Shown piece by piece: positions 1-9,637 of a stretch of 64,000 nucleotides of DNA. Each line of letters starts with the position of its first letter. Positions within the stretch are counted from its first letter, which is position 1. The notes beneath the pieces are model-generated. The model searched no databases. It saw only the letters and a program-made list of their open reading frames with translations, and was not told where the DNA came from. The stretch covers positions 1 to 64,000 of the forward strand of contig NZ_BNAF01000011.1 in NCBI RefSeq assembly GCF_014653155.1, written 5' to 3'. The position numbers were made by a program, and so were the translations under genes. The DNA is from Sphingobacterium griseoflavum. Its GTDB lineage: Bacteria; Bacteroidota; Bacteroidia; Sphingobacteriales; Sphingobacteriaceae.

Positions 1-47
1 TGGTGCCTTTCCCATGACTTTAAAGTACGAAAATTCAACCAAATAAA

Positions 48-80
48 AAAAGAGGCTATCCTTATGAGACGGGCTCTTTT
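48..80 (-). terminator. Possible carB terminator
   Basis: AAAAGAG (48-54) pairs with CTCTTTT (74-80). Read on the minus strand, the hairpin ends in a run of T after carB. The stem is only seven pairs and AT-rich. Its 3' arm, GGATAGCCTCTTTTTT on the minus strand, is identical to the arm of the terminator at 3726-3807. Confidence 0.45.
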
Positions 81-101
81 ATGCGATAGCTAGCTCAACC
101 T

Positions 102-2921
102 TTATTGCGCATTCAAAAACATAGATTTTTGGCTGTAAAGTTCTCGGAAAAACGGATCCTGCAGATCCTTGATGAAGCGAATAGCTTCGCCGGTAGATTT
201 CATCTCAGGCCCTAAGGTCTTGTCGACTTCGGGAAATTTAGAGAACGAAAACACCGGTTCCTTGATTGCATAGCCTTTCAACTTACGTTCGATCTTGAAA
301 TCTTTCAAGGTATTTACACCCAACATCACTTTTGTCGCGATATTGATATAGGGCACATCGTATGCCTTGGCGATAAATGGAACGGTACGGGAAGCACGTG
401 GATTGGCTTCGATCACGTAAACGTTTTCTCCTTTTACTGCGAATTGAATGTTCAACAGCCCCTTTACACTTAACGCTTTTGCCAACTTGATGGAATATTC
501 TTCCATCTTTTGTTGCACGGCATCAGACAAGCTGAATGGAGGCAAAACTGCAGATGAGTCGCCCGAGTGTATTCCGGCAGGCTCTATATGTTCCATCATA
601 CCTATGATATGCACGTCTTCTCCGTCACAGATCGAATCAGATTCTGCTTCTTCTGCGCGATCCAGGAAGTGGTCAATCAAAATTTGGTTTCCAGGAAGGT
701 TCTTCAATAGATTGACAACTGCCTTTTCAAGATCTTCGTCGTTGATCACAATACTCATGCCTTGGCCACCAAGTACATAAGACGGACGGACAAGTACCGG
801 ATAACCAACTTCATTGGCTACTTTAAGCGCCTCTTCAGCCGAGGTAGCCACCCCATATTTTGGATAGGGAATTTCCAGCTCTTTCAGCAGGTCGGAAAAG
901 CGACCGCGATCTTCCGCTAGATCCATGTTCTCGAATGACGTTCCGATAATTCTGATGCCCAATGCTTCCAACCGTTCCGCCATTTTCAAGGCTGTTTGTC
1001 CGCCAAGCTGAACGATAACGCCTTCTGGTTTCTCCATTTCAATAATTTCGCGCACATGCTCCCAAAATACAGGCTCAAAGTACAGCTTATCTGCCATGTT
1101 GAAGTCGGTTGATACGGTCTCTGGATTACAGTTGATCATGATGGCTTCAAATCCAGATTCTTTGGCTGCAATTAAACCATGCACACAAGAATAGTCGAAT
1201 TCAATACCTTGACCGATACGGTTAGGGCCAGATCCCAACACAATAATTTTTTTCTTATCAGAAACGATCGATTCGTTTTCTTCTTCGAAAGTCGAGTAGT
1301 AGTATGGTGTTTGCGCGGAAAATTCTGCCGCACAGGTGTCCACCATTTTATAGACGCGGTTAATGCCTAGCTCTTTACGACGCGCATATACATCGTCTTC
1401 CGATACATTACCCAGCAGCCAAGATATTTGCGCGTCCGAATAGCCTTTTTGCTTCAATGTTAGAAAGAAATCACGCGGTATATTGTTCAACTGGTAACGG
1501 CGAAGCTCTGTTTCTAAATGCACAAGCTCTTGGATCTGCAGCAAAAACCATTTATCGATACGTGTGACTTTACGAATTGATTCCAGTGGCACGCCTAGTT
1601 CGAACGCATCTTTGATATGGAAGATACGGTCGCCACTTGGATGTTCCAAGCTGTCCATGATCTCTTCCAAGTTGCGTAGCTGACGCCCATCGGCACCTAA
1701 TCCCGAGCGATTGGTTTCCAAGGACTGGCAAGCTTTCTGCAACGCTTCGATAAAGGTACGACCTATGGCCATGACTTCACCCACCGCTTTCATTTGCAGC
1801 CCTAATTCCTTATTCGCTCCTTTAAATTTATCAAAATTGAAACGTGGAATTTTTACGATGACGTAATCAAGTGTAGGTTCGAAGTAGGCGGATGTTGTTT
1901 TCGTTATTTGGTTCTGTAACTCATCTAGATTATAGCCGATCGCTAATTTGGCGGCGATTTTTGCAATGGGATAACCTGTTGCCTTGGATGCCAATGCTGA
2001 AGAGCGGGAAACACGTGGGTTTATTTCGATGGCAATGATATCCTCATTTTCAGGGTTTACAGAAAACTGTACGTTACATCCACCAGCGAAGTTGCCGATA
2101 GAGCGCATCATGCGGATAGCCTGGTTGCGCATATCTTGGTAACATTTGTCGCTTAAGGTCATGCCCGGCGCAACGGTAATGGAGTCTCCGGTATGGATTC
2201 CCATTGGGTCAAAGTTTTCGATGGTACAGATGATGATCACATTGTCATTGGTATCGCGGAGCAATTCCAATTCAAACTCTTTCCATCCTAGCACAGCCTG
2301 TTCTACCAACACTTCATGCGTAGGCGAAGCATGTAAGCCTCTGTTTAACGCGGCATCAAAGTCTTCCTTCCGATGCACGAAACCACCGCCTGTTCCAGCC
2401 AGCGTATAAGATGGACGGATAACAAGTGGAAATCCAATTTCCTGCGCAGCCTCTTTACCTTCCAAAAAAGAGTTGGCGATTTTTGACGGTGCCACACCTA
2501 CGCCGATGTCAATCATGAGCTGGCGAAATTCCTCCCTGTTCTCTGTTTTTTCGATAGCAGCAACATCCACACCGATGACTTGGATGTTATACTTCTCCCA
2601 TAGGCCGAGATTTGATGCTTCAATGCATAGGTTCAAGGCTGTTTGTCCACCCATTGTAGGCAAAACGGCGTCAATCTGCTGTTCCTGTAAAATTTTCTCG
2701 ATACTCTCACAAGTAAGCGGCAACAAATACACATGGTCTGCTATAACCTTGTCGGTCATAATCGTAGCAGGGTTCGAATTGATAATGGACACAGTGATGC
2801 CTTCCTCTTTCAGAGAAAGTGCTGCTTGCGATCCTGAATAATCGAATTCACAGGCCTGACCGATGACAATTGGTCCTGAACCGATGATTAAAACGGATTT
2901 AATGGAGGTGTTTCTAGGCAT
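102..2921 (-). CDS. carB: Carbamoyl-phosphate synthase large subunit, short form
   Basis: Makes carbamoyl phosphate from glutamine-derived ammonia, bicarbonate and two ATP, for pyrimidine and arginine synthesis, together with the small subunit CarA (not in this window). The 939-residue product has the two homologous ATP-grasp halves. The first begins with the [19 protein letters not shown] motif near residue 12, and the second repeats it as [18 protein letters not shown] near residue 560, after the helical oligomerisation region. It stops at about the point where the E. coli enzyme (1073 residues) starts its C-terminal MGS-like allosteric domain, so that regulatory domain is absent. The stop codon is clean and a hairpin follows, so it does not look like a frameshift. 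ATG start with a Bacteroidota-type -7 element upstream. Monocistronic by appearance. Confidence 0.97.
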   Translation of the reverse strand: MPRNTSIKSVLIIGSGPIVIGQACEFDYSGSQAALSLKEEGITVSIINSNPATIMTDKVIADHVYLLPLTCESIEKILQEQQIDAVLPTMGGQTALNLCIEASNLGLWEKYNIQVIGVDVAAIEKTENREEFRQLMIDIGVGVAPSKIANSFLEGKEAAQEIGFPLVIRPSYTLAGTGGGFVHRKEDFDAALNRGLHASPTHEVLVEQAVLGWKEFELELLRDTNDNVIIICTIENFDPMGIHTGDSITVAPGMTLSDKCYQDMRNQAIRMMRSIGNFAGGCNVQFSVNPENEDIIAIEINPRVSRSSALASKATGYPIAKIAAKLAIGYNLDELQNQITKTTSAYFEPTLDYVIVKIPRFNFDKFKGANKELGLQMKAVGEVMAIGRTFIEALQKACQSLETNRSGLGADGRQLRNLEEIMDSLEHPSGDRIFHIKDAFELGVPLESIRKVTRIDKWFLLQIQELVHLETELRRYQLNNIPRDFFLTLKQKGYSDAQISWLLGNVSEDDVYARRKELGINRVYKMVDTCAAEFSAQTPYYYSTFEEENESIVSDKKKIIVLGSGPNRIGQGIEFDYSCVHGLIAAKESGFEAIMINCNPETVSTDFNMADKLYFEPVFWEHVREIIEMEKPEGVIVQLGGQTALKMAERLEALGIRIIGTSFENMDLAEDRGRFSDLLKELEIPYPKYGVATSAEEALKVANEVGYPVLVRPSYVLGGQGMSIVINDEDLEKAVVNLLKNLPGNQILIDHFLDRAEEAESDSICDGEDVHIIGMMEHIEPAGIHSGDSSAVLPPFSLSDAVQQKMEEYSIKLAKALSVKGLLNIQFAVKGENVYVIEANPRASRTVPFIAKAYDVPYINIATKVMLGVNTLKDFKIERKLKGYAIKEPVFSFSKFPEVDKTLGPEMKSTGEAIRFIKDLQDPFFRELYSQKSMFLNAQ

Positions 2922-3020
2922 TATTTTTCTTCTTCAAAAAATTAACTATCAATCTGTTGTGCAAGACAGAGCAACGAAACGTGCCTTTTAGTGAGGGATT
3001 CCGACTGCGTTGTCGGAGTG

Positions 3021-3028
3021 CAAAGTTA
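3021..3028 (-). promoter_or_regulatory. Putative carB promoter (-7 element)
   Basis: On the minus strand this reads TAACTTTG, matching the Bacteroidota -7 consensus TAnnTTTG. It lies about 100 bases before the carB ATG. The leader contains a small hairpin (CCGAC/GTCGG, 3003-3016 on the plus strand). A clear -33 TTTG was not found, so the call rests on the -7 match and position. Confidence 0.5.
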
Positions 3029-3206
3029 CATTAAATTTATTAAAATGTATGTCTTTTTTGAAAGTTTACGGCACGATTTATGTTTACTGTTTCTCGCTCA
3101 AATACCAACCGTAACAGGATAAGTTATTTCGTTGGTTTTATTGATCATATGGATGCGTTTACAATTACATTAAATAAACTGTGTTATTCATTTCAAATTA
3201 AAATTT

Positions 3207-3704
3207 ATGAAAAAATCCATCTTAGCTCTTGTAGCTCTATTTTTCACTGTAGGTGCGTTCGCGCAAGATTACAAAAATTCAATAGGTATTCGTTTGGGAA
3301 GCGGCTATTACGATATGGTCGGCGTATCTTTTAAAACGTTCATCACCCAACCAGGAGCATTGGAATTCAACGCTGGATTTGATACAGACCGATTTGTGGG
3401 AGACAACTTCACCAACGTATCTTTCTCGGGTACTTATCAACATCACTTTCCTATCGGCAACATCCAAGGTTTTAAATGGTTTGTCGGCGGTGGGGCTGTG
3501 CTATCGAATACCTTTTCTGATTTCGATGAAGTAAAAGGATTCAATGTTGGGATTTATCCTACCGGCGGTGTTGATTATAAGTTGAAGAATGCACCATTTG
3601 CGTTTTCCGCTGATATCCGCCCAACAATCCATGTTGTTAACGGAGCAGGCTATTACAACAACTTTTACGCGAACGGCGGTGTAACGGCACGTTATACGTT
3701 CTAG
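3207..3704 (+). CDS. Small outer-membrane beta-barrel protein
   Basis: The 165-residue product begins with a signal peptide (MKKSILALVALFFTVGAFA, predicted cleavage before QDY). The rest alternates polar and aromatic/hydrophobic residues in short strands separated by glycine-rich turns, and the last residue is Phe (ARYTF), as is usual for outer-membrane barrels recognised by the Bam machinery. The length suits an eight-stranded barrel. It resembles the porin-family outer-membrane beta-barrel proteins common in Sphingobacteriaceae, but the ligand or function cannot be told from sequence. It stands alone between divergent carB and convergent GH20. Confidence 0.8.
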   Translation: MKKSILALVALFFTVGAFAQDYKNSIGIRLGSGYYDMVGVSFKTFITQPGALEFNAGFDTDRFVGDNFTNVSFSGTYQHHFPIGNIQGFKWFVGGGAVLSNTFSDFDEVKGFNVGIYPTGGVDYKLKNAPFAFSADIRPTIHVVNGAGYYNNFYANGGVTARYTF

Positions 3705-3725
3705 TCATCTACTGCGCCAACTTAT

Positions 3726-3807
3726 AAAAAGAGGCTACTCCAAAAAAGCAGTGCCCCCAAAAAGTTAGACACTTTCTGTGGGCACTGCAAATGGATAGCC
3801 TCTTTTT
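3726..3807. terminator. Bidirectional terminator with nested inner hairpins
   Basis: Outer stem AAAAAGAGGCTA (3726-3737) pairs with TAGCCTCTTTTT (3796-3807), continued by TCC/GGA after one bulged base. Inside lies a second perfect stem, GCAGTGCCC (3748-3756) with GGGCACTGC (3780-3788). Inside that is a third, AAAGT (3761-3765) with ACTTT (3771-3775). It sits between the convergent barrel gene and hexosaminidase gene, so it can end both transcripts. The inner part looks like an insertion into the loop of an ordinary terminator. Confidence 0.8.
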
Positions 3808-3814
3808 TATACTG

Positions 3815-6064
3815 TTAATAAACGACAATCTCGTCGGTAAACAAAAATCCTTTTTGGACATTTGTCGCTACAATCTTAACATATCTCGCCATTTGCGGCT
3901 TTTCGAGTTTTATCTCAAAGGTCTTGAACGTTAAACGTGGATTGCTTTGGTCATCTTGGTTTTTCAAAGAGCCTACTTCGCGATAGTTCTTTCCATTGTC
4001 GGAGAGAAATACCTTAAATTCGCCGGGAAAGAACACGCCCGGTCCGGGGATTTGCATAAAGCGCATGGCAACGGATTTAATTTCTTCCCGTCGCTCAAAA
4101 TCAATATACGCATCGAAATTTTTGGTAAAGCCCTGCCATTGCCCATCATGGTAGCTTAACCCGCCCATGACGCCGTTGGTCAATGTCAATTCTTTTTCTG
4201 CCGGATATCCTTCCCAGTTATTGTTATAAAAAACCTTTTTTCCAATGGCCTTATGGATATCCAACTTTATTTCTTCTACAGGGCTGACCCGAGCGGAGTC
4301 GATGAACGAGGCTGCCTTGATCAGTGTGGTCGTGGTAAAATCTATGGGATTGGTGTATGGTGTAGAATGGTGCGAGGGTGTGGAACCATCTGTTGTATAG
4401 TAAATGTTCGGTGTGAGCTGTTCGGAAGTCAGGGTCAAGGTGTTGCTAAGACGTTCTCTATTAAATAAAACCTCGGACATCACGTTATAGGAAGGACGAT
4501 AATAGTTTACATCCCACCGTTGTAAGAGCTTGTAATGATGTTGCAGCCGCTTCTTGAAATCCATCCAGTTCCGCGCTTCCTGCGACGTCCAATTCACCTC
4601 AGCCAACGCTAGGGCCCGAGGGAAGGCCATATATTCGACATGTTGATAGGTGGGCATGTATTCGGTCCATAGATTGGCCTGCGCCCCAAGGATATGTTTT
4701 GCCTTATCTGTCTCCAATTCCTTCGGGACGGGGTTGTACGCATAAACTTTGTCTAGGGTCAAATAGCCTCCCATCGCTTCCGGTTGGGTTCGGGGATCGG
4801 TTTGGTAGTTGTCGAAATAGAGGTAGTTGCCCGGCGTCATAACTACGTCATGGCCCATATTGGCAGCCTTGATGCCTCCGTCTTCTCCGCGCCAGCTCAT
4901 CACGGTTGCACCTTTGGTAAGGCCCCCTTCCAAAATCTCGTCCCATCCGATTAGCTTTCTCCCTTTTCCTTGTAAGTATTCATCCATCTGTCGGATGGCG
5001 TAACTTTGCAGCTCGTCTTCATCTTTCAATCCTACTCGCTCCTTCAGTGCTTGGCATTTAGCGCAGGCTTTCCAATGCTTCTTCTCGGCTTCATCGCCGC
5101 CGATGTGTATATACTCCGAAGGGAAAATCGCCAAGACCTCATCCATCACATTTTTCAGAAAAGTGAAGGTTTCTTCATTGCCGATACAGAATTCTGACTG
5201 CGTATAAGGCTTGCCTGAGCAGGCTAGTTGCGGGTATACAGCAAGCACCTCTTCGGAATGTCCAGGCATTTCGATCTCGGGGATGACGGTGATGCCTTTT
5301 TGCGCGGCATAAGAAACAAGATCCTTGGCTTCTGCTTGTGTATAGAAGCCACCGCTGGCGTTAGGTGTTCCTTCCTGCACATATTGGCGCCCATTGTCCA
5401 TCCATTCCTTCCAAACGGTATGCGTACGCCATGCGGCCTTTTGTGTCAACTCGGGGTATTGTTTAATTTCCAAACGCCAACCCGCTCCATCGGTTAGGTG
5501 CCAATGAAAGTAATTAAACTTATAGAGGGCCATGATATCTATAAATTTTTTCACGAAAGACATGGGCATGTAATGGCGTGATACATCCAAATGCAGACCA
5601 CGGTAGCTGAAACGGGGCTTGTCGTCGATCGTGAGCTGTGGCAGCAGGGTTGGATCGTCTGATAACATACCCATCTGAATCAGCGTGTATATGCCTTGGA
5701 TCATTGCTTTTGGGTCGTTGGCTTTGATAAGGATTCCCGAAGCATCAATTTGGAGCCGGAAGGCATCGGCGGCTATTTTGTCGGCCGCCTCGGCGGGAAA
5801 AAGTCGTATGCCATGCTGCACCTTCTTATTTACTTTCTTCACAATCTCCAAGGGAGCTGTCTGCAATTGCGGGTACTCCTGCAGCAAGGCACTGGCTTGA
5901 ACAAATGCTTCGGTGCTGTATAATGCAATTTGCGGCGCTATTTGAAAAGTTCCCTCGGCATAGGTTACTTTGTCAGGTTTGGGGATCAAATTTAACTGCT
6001 CTTTCTGCGCTTCACTAAGTAGAGGATACAGTAAAATCAAAGCAAGTATTGGAATAATTCGCAT
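3815..6064 (-). CDS. Beta-N-acetylhexosaminidase, GH20 family
   Basis: Exported glycosidase that removes terminal N-acetylglucosamine or N-acetylgalactosamine from glycans. The 749-residue protein has an N-terminal signal peptide (cleavage near residue 19), a GH20b-like domain (about 25-150) and the catalytic TIM barrel (about 150-500) with FHWHLTD at 186-192, PEIEMPGH at 262-269 and the catalytic Asp-Glu pair D324-E325 in HIGGDEA. After it come a chitobiase C-terminal-like segment (YYTTDGSTP) and a C-terminal discoidin-like carbohydrate-binding region. No retention signal beyond the signal peptide is obvious, so periplasm or outer-membrane face are both possible. Substrate could be peptidoglycan, chitin or host glycans. 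Confidence 0.95.
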   Translation of the reverse strand: MRIIPILALILLYPLLSEAQKEQLNLIPKPDKVTYAEGTFQIAPQIALYSTEAFVQASALLQEYPQLQTAPLEIVKKVNKKVQHGIRLFPAEAADKIAADAFRLQIDASGILIKANDPKAMIQGIYTLIQMGMLSDDPTLLPQLTIDDKPRFSYRGLHLDVSRHYMPMSFVKKFIDIMALYKFNYFHWHLTDGAGWRLEIKQYPELTQKAAWRTHTVWKEWMDNGRQYVQEGTPNASGGFYTQAEAKDLVSYAAQKGITVIPEIEMPGHSEEVLAVYPQLACSGKPYTQSEFCIGNEETFTFLKNVMDEVLAIFPSEYIHIGGDEAEKKHWKACAKCQALKERVGLKDEDELQSYAIRQMDEYLQGKGRKLIGWDEILEGGLTKGATVMSWRGEDGGIKAANMGHDVVMTPGNYLYFDNYQTDPRTQPEAMGGYLTLDKVYAYNPVPKELETDKAKHILGAQANLWTEYMPTYQHVEYMAFPRALALAEVNWTSQEARNWMDFKKRLQHHYKLLQRWDVNYYRPSYNVMSEVLFNRERLSNTLTLTSEQLTPNIYYTTDGSTPSHHSTPYTNPIDFTTTTLIKAASFIDSARVSPVEEIKLDIHKAIGKKVFYNNNWEGYPAEKELTLTNGVMGGLSYHDGQWQGFTKNFDAYIDFERREEIKSVAMRFMQIPGPGVFFPGEFKVFLSDNGKNYREVGSLKNQDDQSNPRLTFKTFEIKLEKPQMARYVKIVATNVQKGFLFTDEIVVY

Positions 6065-6200
6065 GTCTAATTCTCGTATTAGTTTGATGGTGCAAATATT
6101 ACAAAATATTTCGTTAGCGCATGGACAGAGTTTTGCACGAACGGTGGAATATGATATTGGAACTACAATTCAGATAGCGGTTTTTTAGCAAATTAATGAT

Positions 6201-6208
6201 TAACTTTG
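6201..6208 (+). promoter_or_regulatory. lipA promoter -7 element directly before the start codon
   Basis: TAACTTTG matches the TAnnTTTG consensus. It ends only four bases before the lipA ATG, which places the expected transcription start at or next to the A of the ATG, so the transcript may be leaderless. There is a T-rich stretch at the -33 position (6181-6186) but no exact TTTG. Confidence 0.5.
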
Positions 6209-6212
6209 TGAC

Positions 6213-7094
6213 ATGATTGAACTTCCTGTAATCCCCGTCACGGAAACACAACGCAAGCCAGATTGGTTGCGTGTGAAATTGCCCGTAGGAAAAGAGTATC
6301 GTCATGTGAGAAGTCTAGTTGACGAGCATAAGCTGCATACCATTTGCGAAAGCGGTAATTGCCCAAATATGGGTGAATGCTGGGGCGCTGGTACAGCAAC
6401 ATTTATGATCTTAGGGAATATCTGTACACGCTCTTGTTCGTTTTGTGCGGTGGCAACAGGCCGTCCAAAAGCGGTTGATCTGGACGAGCCCAATCGGGTC
6501 GCCAACTCTGTGAAATTGATGCAGGTAAAGCATTGTGTGATTACATCGGTGGACCGTGACGATTTGAAAGACGGAGGCTCTACCATTTGGGCGGAAACGA
6601 TCCGTGCTATACGGCGCGAAAGTCCAGAAACGACTTTAGAAACCCTCATTCCAGATTTCAAGGGGCAATGGGACAATTTGGAACGGGTGATAGCCGTCCG
6701 GCCAGAGGTTGTTTCCCATAATTTGGAAACCGTTCGTCGATTGACGCGAGAGGTCCGTATCCAAGCAAAATATGAACGATCGTTGGAATGTCTCCGTCGT
6801 ATTTCAGCGGCAGGACTGCGTACAAAATCAGGTATCATGCTAGGCTTCGGAGAAACGGAAGAAGACGTCGTGGAAGCCATGCAGGATCTTTATGATGTTG
6901 GTGTTCATATTTTGACGATTGGACAGTACCTACAGCCGACGAAAGCACACCATCCGGTCGTTGAATGGATCACACCGGCGCAATTTGAGAAATATAAAGA
7001 AATAGGATTGCAGATGGGATTCAAGTACGTGGAATCAGGGCCATTGGTACGTTCCTCTTACCATGCGGAAAAGCATCTGTTCGATATGCAATAA
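6213..7094 (+). CDS. lipA: Lipoyl synthase
   Basis: Radical-SAM enzyme that inserts two sulfur atoms into protein-bound octanoyl groups to make lipoyl cofactor for pyruvate and 2-oxoglutarate dehydrogenases and the glycine cleavage system. Both iron-sulfur clusters are visible: the auxiliary cluster cysteines C45, C50 and C56 ([12 protein letters not shown]) and the radical-SAM CxxxCxxC at C71, C75, C78 (CTRSCSFC). The C-terminal RSSYHAE motif with the serine ligand of the auxiliary cluster is present near residue 282. At 293 residues it is full length. No LipB or LplA is in the window. Confidence 0.98.
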   Translation: MIELPVIPVTETQRKPDWLRVKLPVGKEYRHVRSLVDEHKLHTICESGNCPNMGECWGAGTATFMILGNICTRSCSFCAVATGRPKAVDLDEPNRVANSVKLMQVKHCVITSVDRDDLKDGGSTIWAETIRAIRRESPETTLETLIPDFKGQWDNLERVIAVRPEVVSHNLETVRRLTREVRIQAKYERSLECLRRISAAGLRTKSGIMLGFGETEEDVVEAMQDLYDVGVHILTIGQYLQPTKAHHPVVEWITPAQFEKYKEIGLQMGFKYVESGPLVRSSYHAEKHLFDMQ

Positions 7095-7117
7095 TATGAC
7101 ATCGCTGTTAAAAGTAT

Positions 7118-7148
7118 AGCCCCGACTAATTTCTGCCGGGGCTTTTTT
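7118..7148 (+). terminator. lipA terminator
   Basis: AGCCCCG (7118-7124) pairs with CGGGGCT (7137-7143) and is followed by six T, 24 bases after the lipA stop. A classic intrinsic terminator. Confidence 0.85.
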
Positions 7149-7272
7149 ATGGACGTTTTACTGTTTGTTCACGATATAGCCGGACTTGTATTGCTTACAG
7201 GTGCAGCATTCATTTAACATGGTTGCAATGCTGCTAAGCCAAGATGCAATCCTAGTGAGATGAGAAATACGG

Positions 7273-8916
7273 TTATTTTTTTGAATAGACCGTTTCGCCG
7301 GCGATCACCGTGCGCAAGGTCTTGATCCGCCTTATTTTGTCTAGGGCAACCTCCATGATATCCTCGTCCAGTATCACAAAATCCGCATCTTTGCCGCGTT
7401 CTATACTGCCGCGTTGCCGCTCTTGGAAGCAGGAATATGCTGCCCAGATCGTCATTCCGCGCAAAGCCTCTTCGCGCGACAAGGCATTTTCGATTTGAAA
7501 ACCTCCCTGCGGAAACCCGCTATTATCGACACGGGCTACGGCAGCGTGAAACCCGTAAAGCGGATTGAAATGTTCTACTGGAAAATCGCTGCCAAGAGCA
7601 ATCATACCATATTGTTTCAGGAGACTTTTGTAAGCATAAGCTCCCTTGATCCGCTCGGGACCCAAACGCTCATGAGCCCATGCCATATCGGATGTGGCGT
7701 GGGTAGGTTGTACGGAAGGGATGATGTGATACTGCGAAAATTTCACAAAATCTGCTGCTGCGATTACCTGCGCATGTTCTATGCGCCAACGTCTTTTTTG
7801 CGGTTGTTTGAGGTACTTTCCGTATGTGTCGAGCATCAGTCTATTGGCAGAATCGCCGATAGCATGGGTATTGACTTGAAAGTCAGTGGCCGCCAGTCTT
7901 TTTACGACAGCATCGAACTGTTCGGGACTGTACAATAAAAATCCGCGTGTGGGGGCATCGTGGTAATGATCAAGCAGACATGCGCCCCGCGACCCGAGCG
8001 CTCCGTCGGCCATTAACTTGATCGATCTGATCGACAGCCGATCAGACTGATAAAAGCCTTCGTTAAGGTATTTCTCAATACTGTTCGGGTTACCCGCGAT
8101 CATTGCGTAATCCCGTATGGTTAGCGAATCCTGTTGATAAAATTTTTTGAGGTAATCCAGCTGTTCCATCGTCAGACCGGCGTCCACGATGGAAGTCAGT
8201 CCCACTGAAAAGAGGGAGTCCTGTGCCCGTCGTAGCCGCAGCAGCAATGAACGCTCCTCTGGGAGAGGGATATGTTGTGCGACCAAGGACATGGCATTGT
8301 CCACCAAAACGCCGCTTGGACGCCCTAAGCTATCGCTTACGATAAGTCCGCCTTCCACTCGGAAAAGGGAATCGATCTGCGCTAATTCCATCGCTTTACT
8401 GTTTACAAGTGCGGCGTGGTAGTCAATGCGTGATAGAAAGATAGGGGTGTTCGGGAAATATTTGTCTAGACTGTCTTTTGTCGGGAATCCGGCAATGCCC
8501 CATTTATGCTGATCCCATCCGCCTCCGATGATCCATTTCCTTTCTGGATAGGCATCTTGGTAGATTTTTAGTTTTTCAACCACTTCGCTGAGCGACCTTG
8601 TGTTGCTTAAATCTACTTGGTCAAGCAAATCTGCAAACATAAAGAAGTGTGCATGGGCATCGTAAAATCCGGGGTATATAGCTTTACCTAAGGCGTTGAT
8701 GCGATCTTTGGCGACATACTTGCGTTGTATCTCCTTACTTGTGCCCATATCGACAAAAACGCCATTTTTTATAGCGAGTGCCTCGTAAATAGTAAAGCTG
8801 GAGTCCACTGTATATATCTTCGCGTTGTAGACGATCAGGTCGACTTCTTTGTTGGTCGTACAGGACGAAAGCAGCGTGGCAGCATAGAGCAAGAAAAGGG
8901 AATAGATCAATCGCAT
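7273..8916 (-). CDS. Amidohydrolase lipoprotein, YtcJ-like
   Basis: The 547-residue protein starts with a lipoprotein signal (LLSSC, lipidated Cys19), so it is expected on the periplasmic side of a membrane. The metal-dependent amidohydrolase fold (Amidohydro_3, YtcJ/exoenzyme family) is shown by the N-terminal beta-sandwich part with YNAKIYTVD, the metal-binding DAHAHF near residue 90, a long TIM barrel with VNTHAIGD and ALGSDFPVE, and the C-terminal GKDADFVILDEDI segment typical of the family. Substrates of YtcJ-like proteins are mostly unknown (amides, formamides). It has the same orientation as the bacilliredoxin gene but is separated from it by a terminator. Confidence 0.9.
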   Translation of the reverse strand: MRLIYSLFLLYAATLLSSCTTNKEVDLIVYNAKIYTVDSSFTIYEALAIKNGVFVDMGTSKEIQRKYVAKDRINALGKAIYPGFYDAHAHFFMFADLLDQVDLSNTRSLSEVVEKLKIYQDAYPERKWIIGGGWDQHKWGIAGFPTKDSLDKYFPNTPIFLSRIDYHAALVNSKAMELAQIDSLFRVEGGLIVSDSLGRPSGVLVDNAMSLVAQHIPLPEERSLLLRLRRAQDSLFSVGLTSIVDAGLTMEQLDYLKKFYQQDSLTIRDYAMIAGNPNSIEKYLNEGFYQSDRLSIRSIKLMADGALGSRGACLLDHYHDAPTRGFLLYSPEQFDAVVKRLAATDFQVNTHAIGDSANRLMLDTYGKYLKQPQKRRWRIEHAQVIAAADFVKFSQYHIIPSVQPTHATSDMAWAHERLGPERIKGAYAYKSLLKQYGMIALGSDFPVEHFNPLYGFHAAVARVDNSGFPQGGFQIENALSREEALRGMTIWAAYSCFQERQRGSIERGKDADFVILDEDIMEVALDKIRRIKTLRTVIAGETVYSKK

Positions 8917-8952
8917 AAAAAGGATTTAAACACGCATAAAAATAATAAAAAA

Positions 8953-8981
8953 GAGGCTTTCCGAAAAATTAGGAAAGCCTC
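8953..8981 (-). terminator. Terminator after the bacilliredoxin gene
   Basis: GAGGCTTTCC (8953-8962) pairs perfectly with GGAAAGCCTC (8972-8981). On the minus strand the stem is followed by a run of T. It resembles the arms of the terminators after carB and the hexosaminidase gene. Confidence 0.85.
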
Positions 8982-9008
8982 TCCATTCAAAAAATCAAAA
9001 AATCAGAA

Positions 9009-9419
9009 CTAGCAGTACTCGTCAAAGGCGGCGATCAAGTTGTCTGCAATCATCTGTGCTGGACGTCCTTCGATCATATGTCGCTCGATCATATGTACTA
9101 ATTTTCCATCTTTAAACAGCGCCATTGCCGGAGACGATGGCGGATAGGGTAGCATGTAATCGCGCGCTTTATCAACGGCTTCTTTTTCCATGCCAGCAAA
9201 TACCGTTACCAACTTAGCCGGTTTTTTTCCGTTTTCTACCGCAAAACGAGCTGCTGGGCGCGCATTGGCCGCAGCACAACCGCAAACGGAATTGACCACG
9301 ACGAAAACTGTTCCCTCGGCCGGGATAGCCGTATCAACATCTTCAACGGTTTTTAATTCTTCGAAGCCTGCGTCAACTAACTCTTGACGCATGGGCGCTA
9401 CTAAATATTCTGGATACAT
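9009..9419 (-). CDS. Bacilliredoxin, BrxA/BrxB family
   Basis: Thioredoxin-fold protein of 136 residues that, in Firmicutes, removes bacillithiol from S-bacillithiolated proteins. It carries the family's CGC active site in NSVCGCAAANARP (C46 and C48) and the conserved PPSSPAMALFKDGKLVHMIERH stretch, and it ends with another cysteine (C136). The fit to the BrxA/BrxB (DUF1094) family is strong. That this organism uses bacillithiol itself is an inference; no bsh genes are in the window. It is divergent from ahcY, with separate predicted promoters in the 218-base gap. Confidence 0.92.
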   Translation of the reverse strand: MYPEYLVAPMRQELVDAGFEELKTVEDVDTAIPAEGTVFVVVNSVCGCAAANARPAARFAVENGKKPAKLVTVFAGMEKEAVDKARDYMLPYPPSSPAMALFKDGKLVHMIERHMIEGRPAQMIADNLIAAFDEYC

Positions 9420-9503
9420 CTCTTTTTGTTAAAATGTCTAAATTACAATAAATAAATTGCCTGGATAGCCAAAATGCGGTGCACGGCTACATGCTCTTCG
9501 TAA

Positions 9504-9534
9504 CAAAGATAAGGCATTACGTAGCTTGAATCAA
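9504..9534 (-). promoter_or_regulatory. Promoter of the bacilliredoxin gene
   Basis: On the minus strand a TTG (9532-9534) is followed after 20 bases by TATCTTTG (9504-9511), matching the Bacteroidota -33/-7 pattern. The leader is about 80 bases. Confidence 0.6.
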
Positions 9535-9586
9535 GACGGCATCCTCAAGATAATGTCAGATTTGATGCGAAAGGCTACCAAGTTGC

Positions 9587-9617
9587 TTTGAAATCAACCT
9601 TGTATAGGTTATTTTTG
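9587..9617 (+). promoter_or_regulatory. ahcY promoter
   Basis: TTTG (9587-9590), a 19-base spacer and TATTTTTG (9610-9617), a full match to the Bacteroidota housekeeping promoter. The expected start is about 16 bases before the ATG at 9638. Confidence 0.75.
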
Positions 9618-9637
9618 TAAGTAAAATATAAAACATT

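Noticed and set aside
5006-5923. Several plus-strand ORFs inside the hexosaminidase gene
   Set aside because: They lie antisense to a clear full-length GH20 gene and encode no recognisable motifs.
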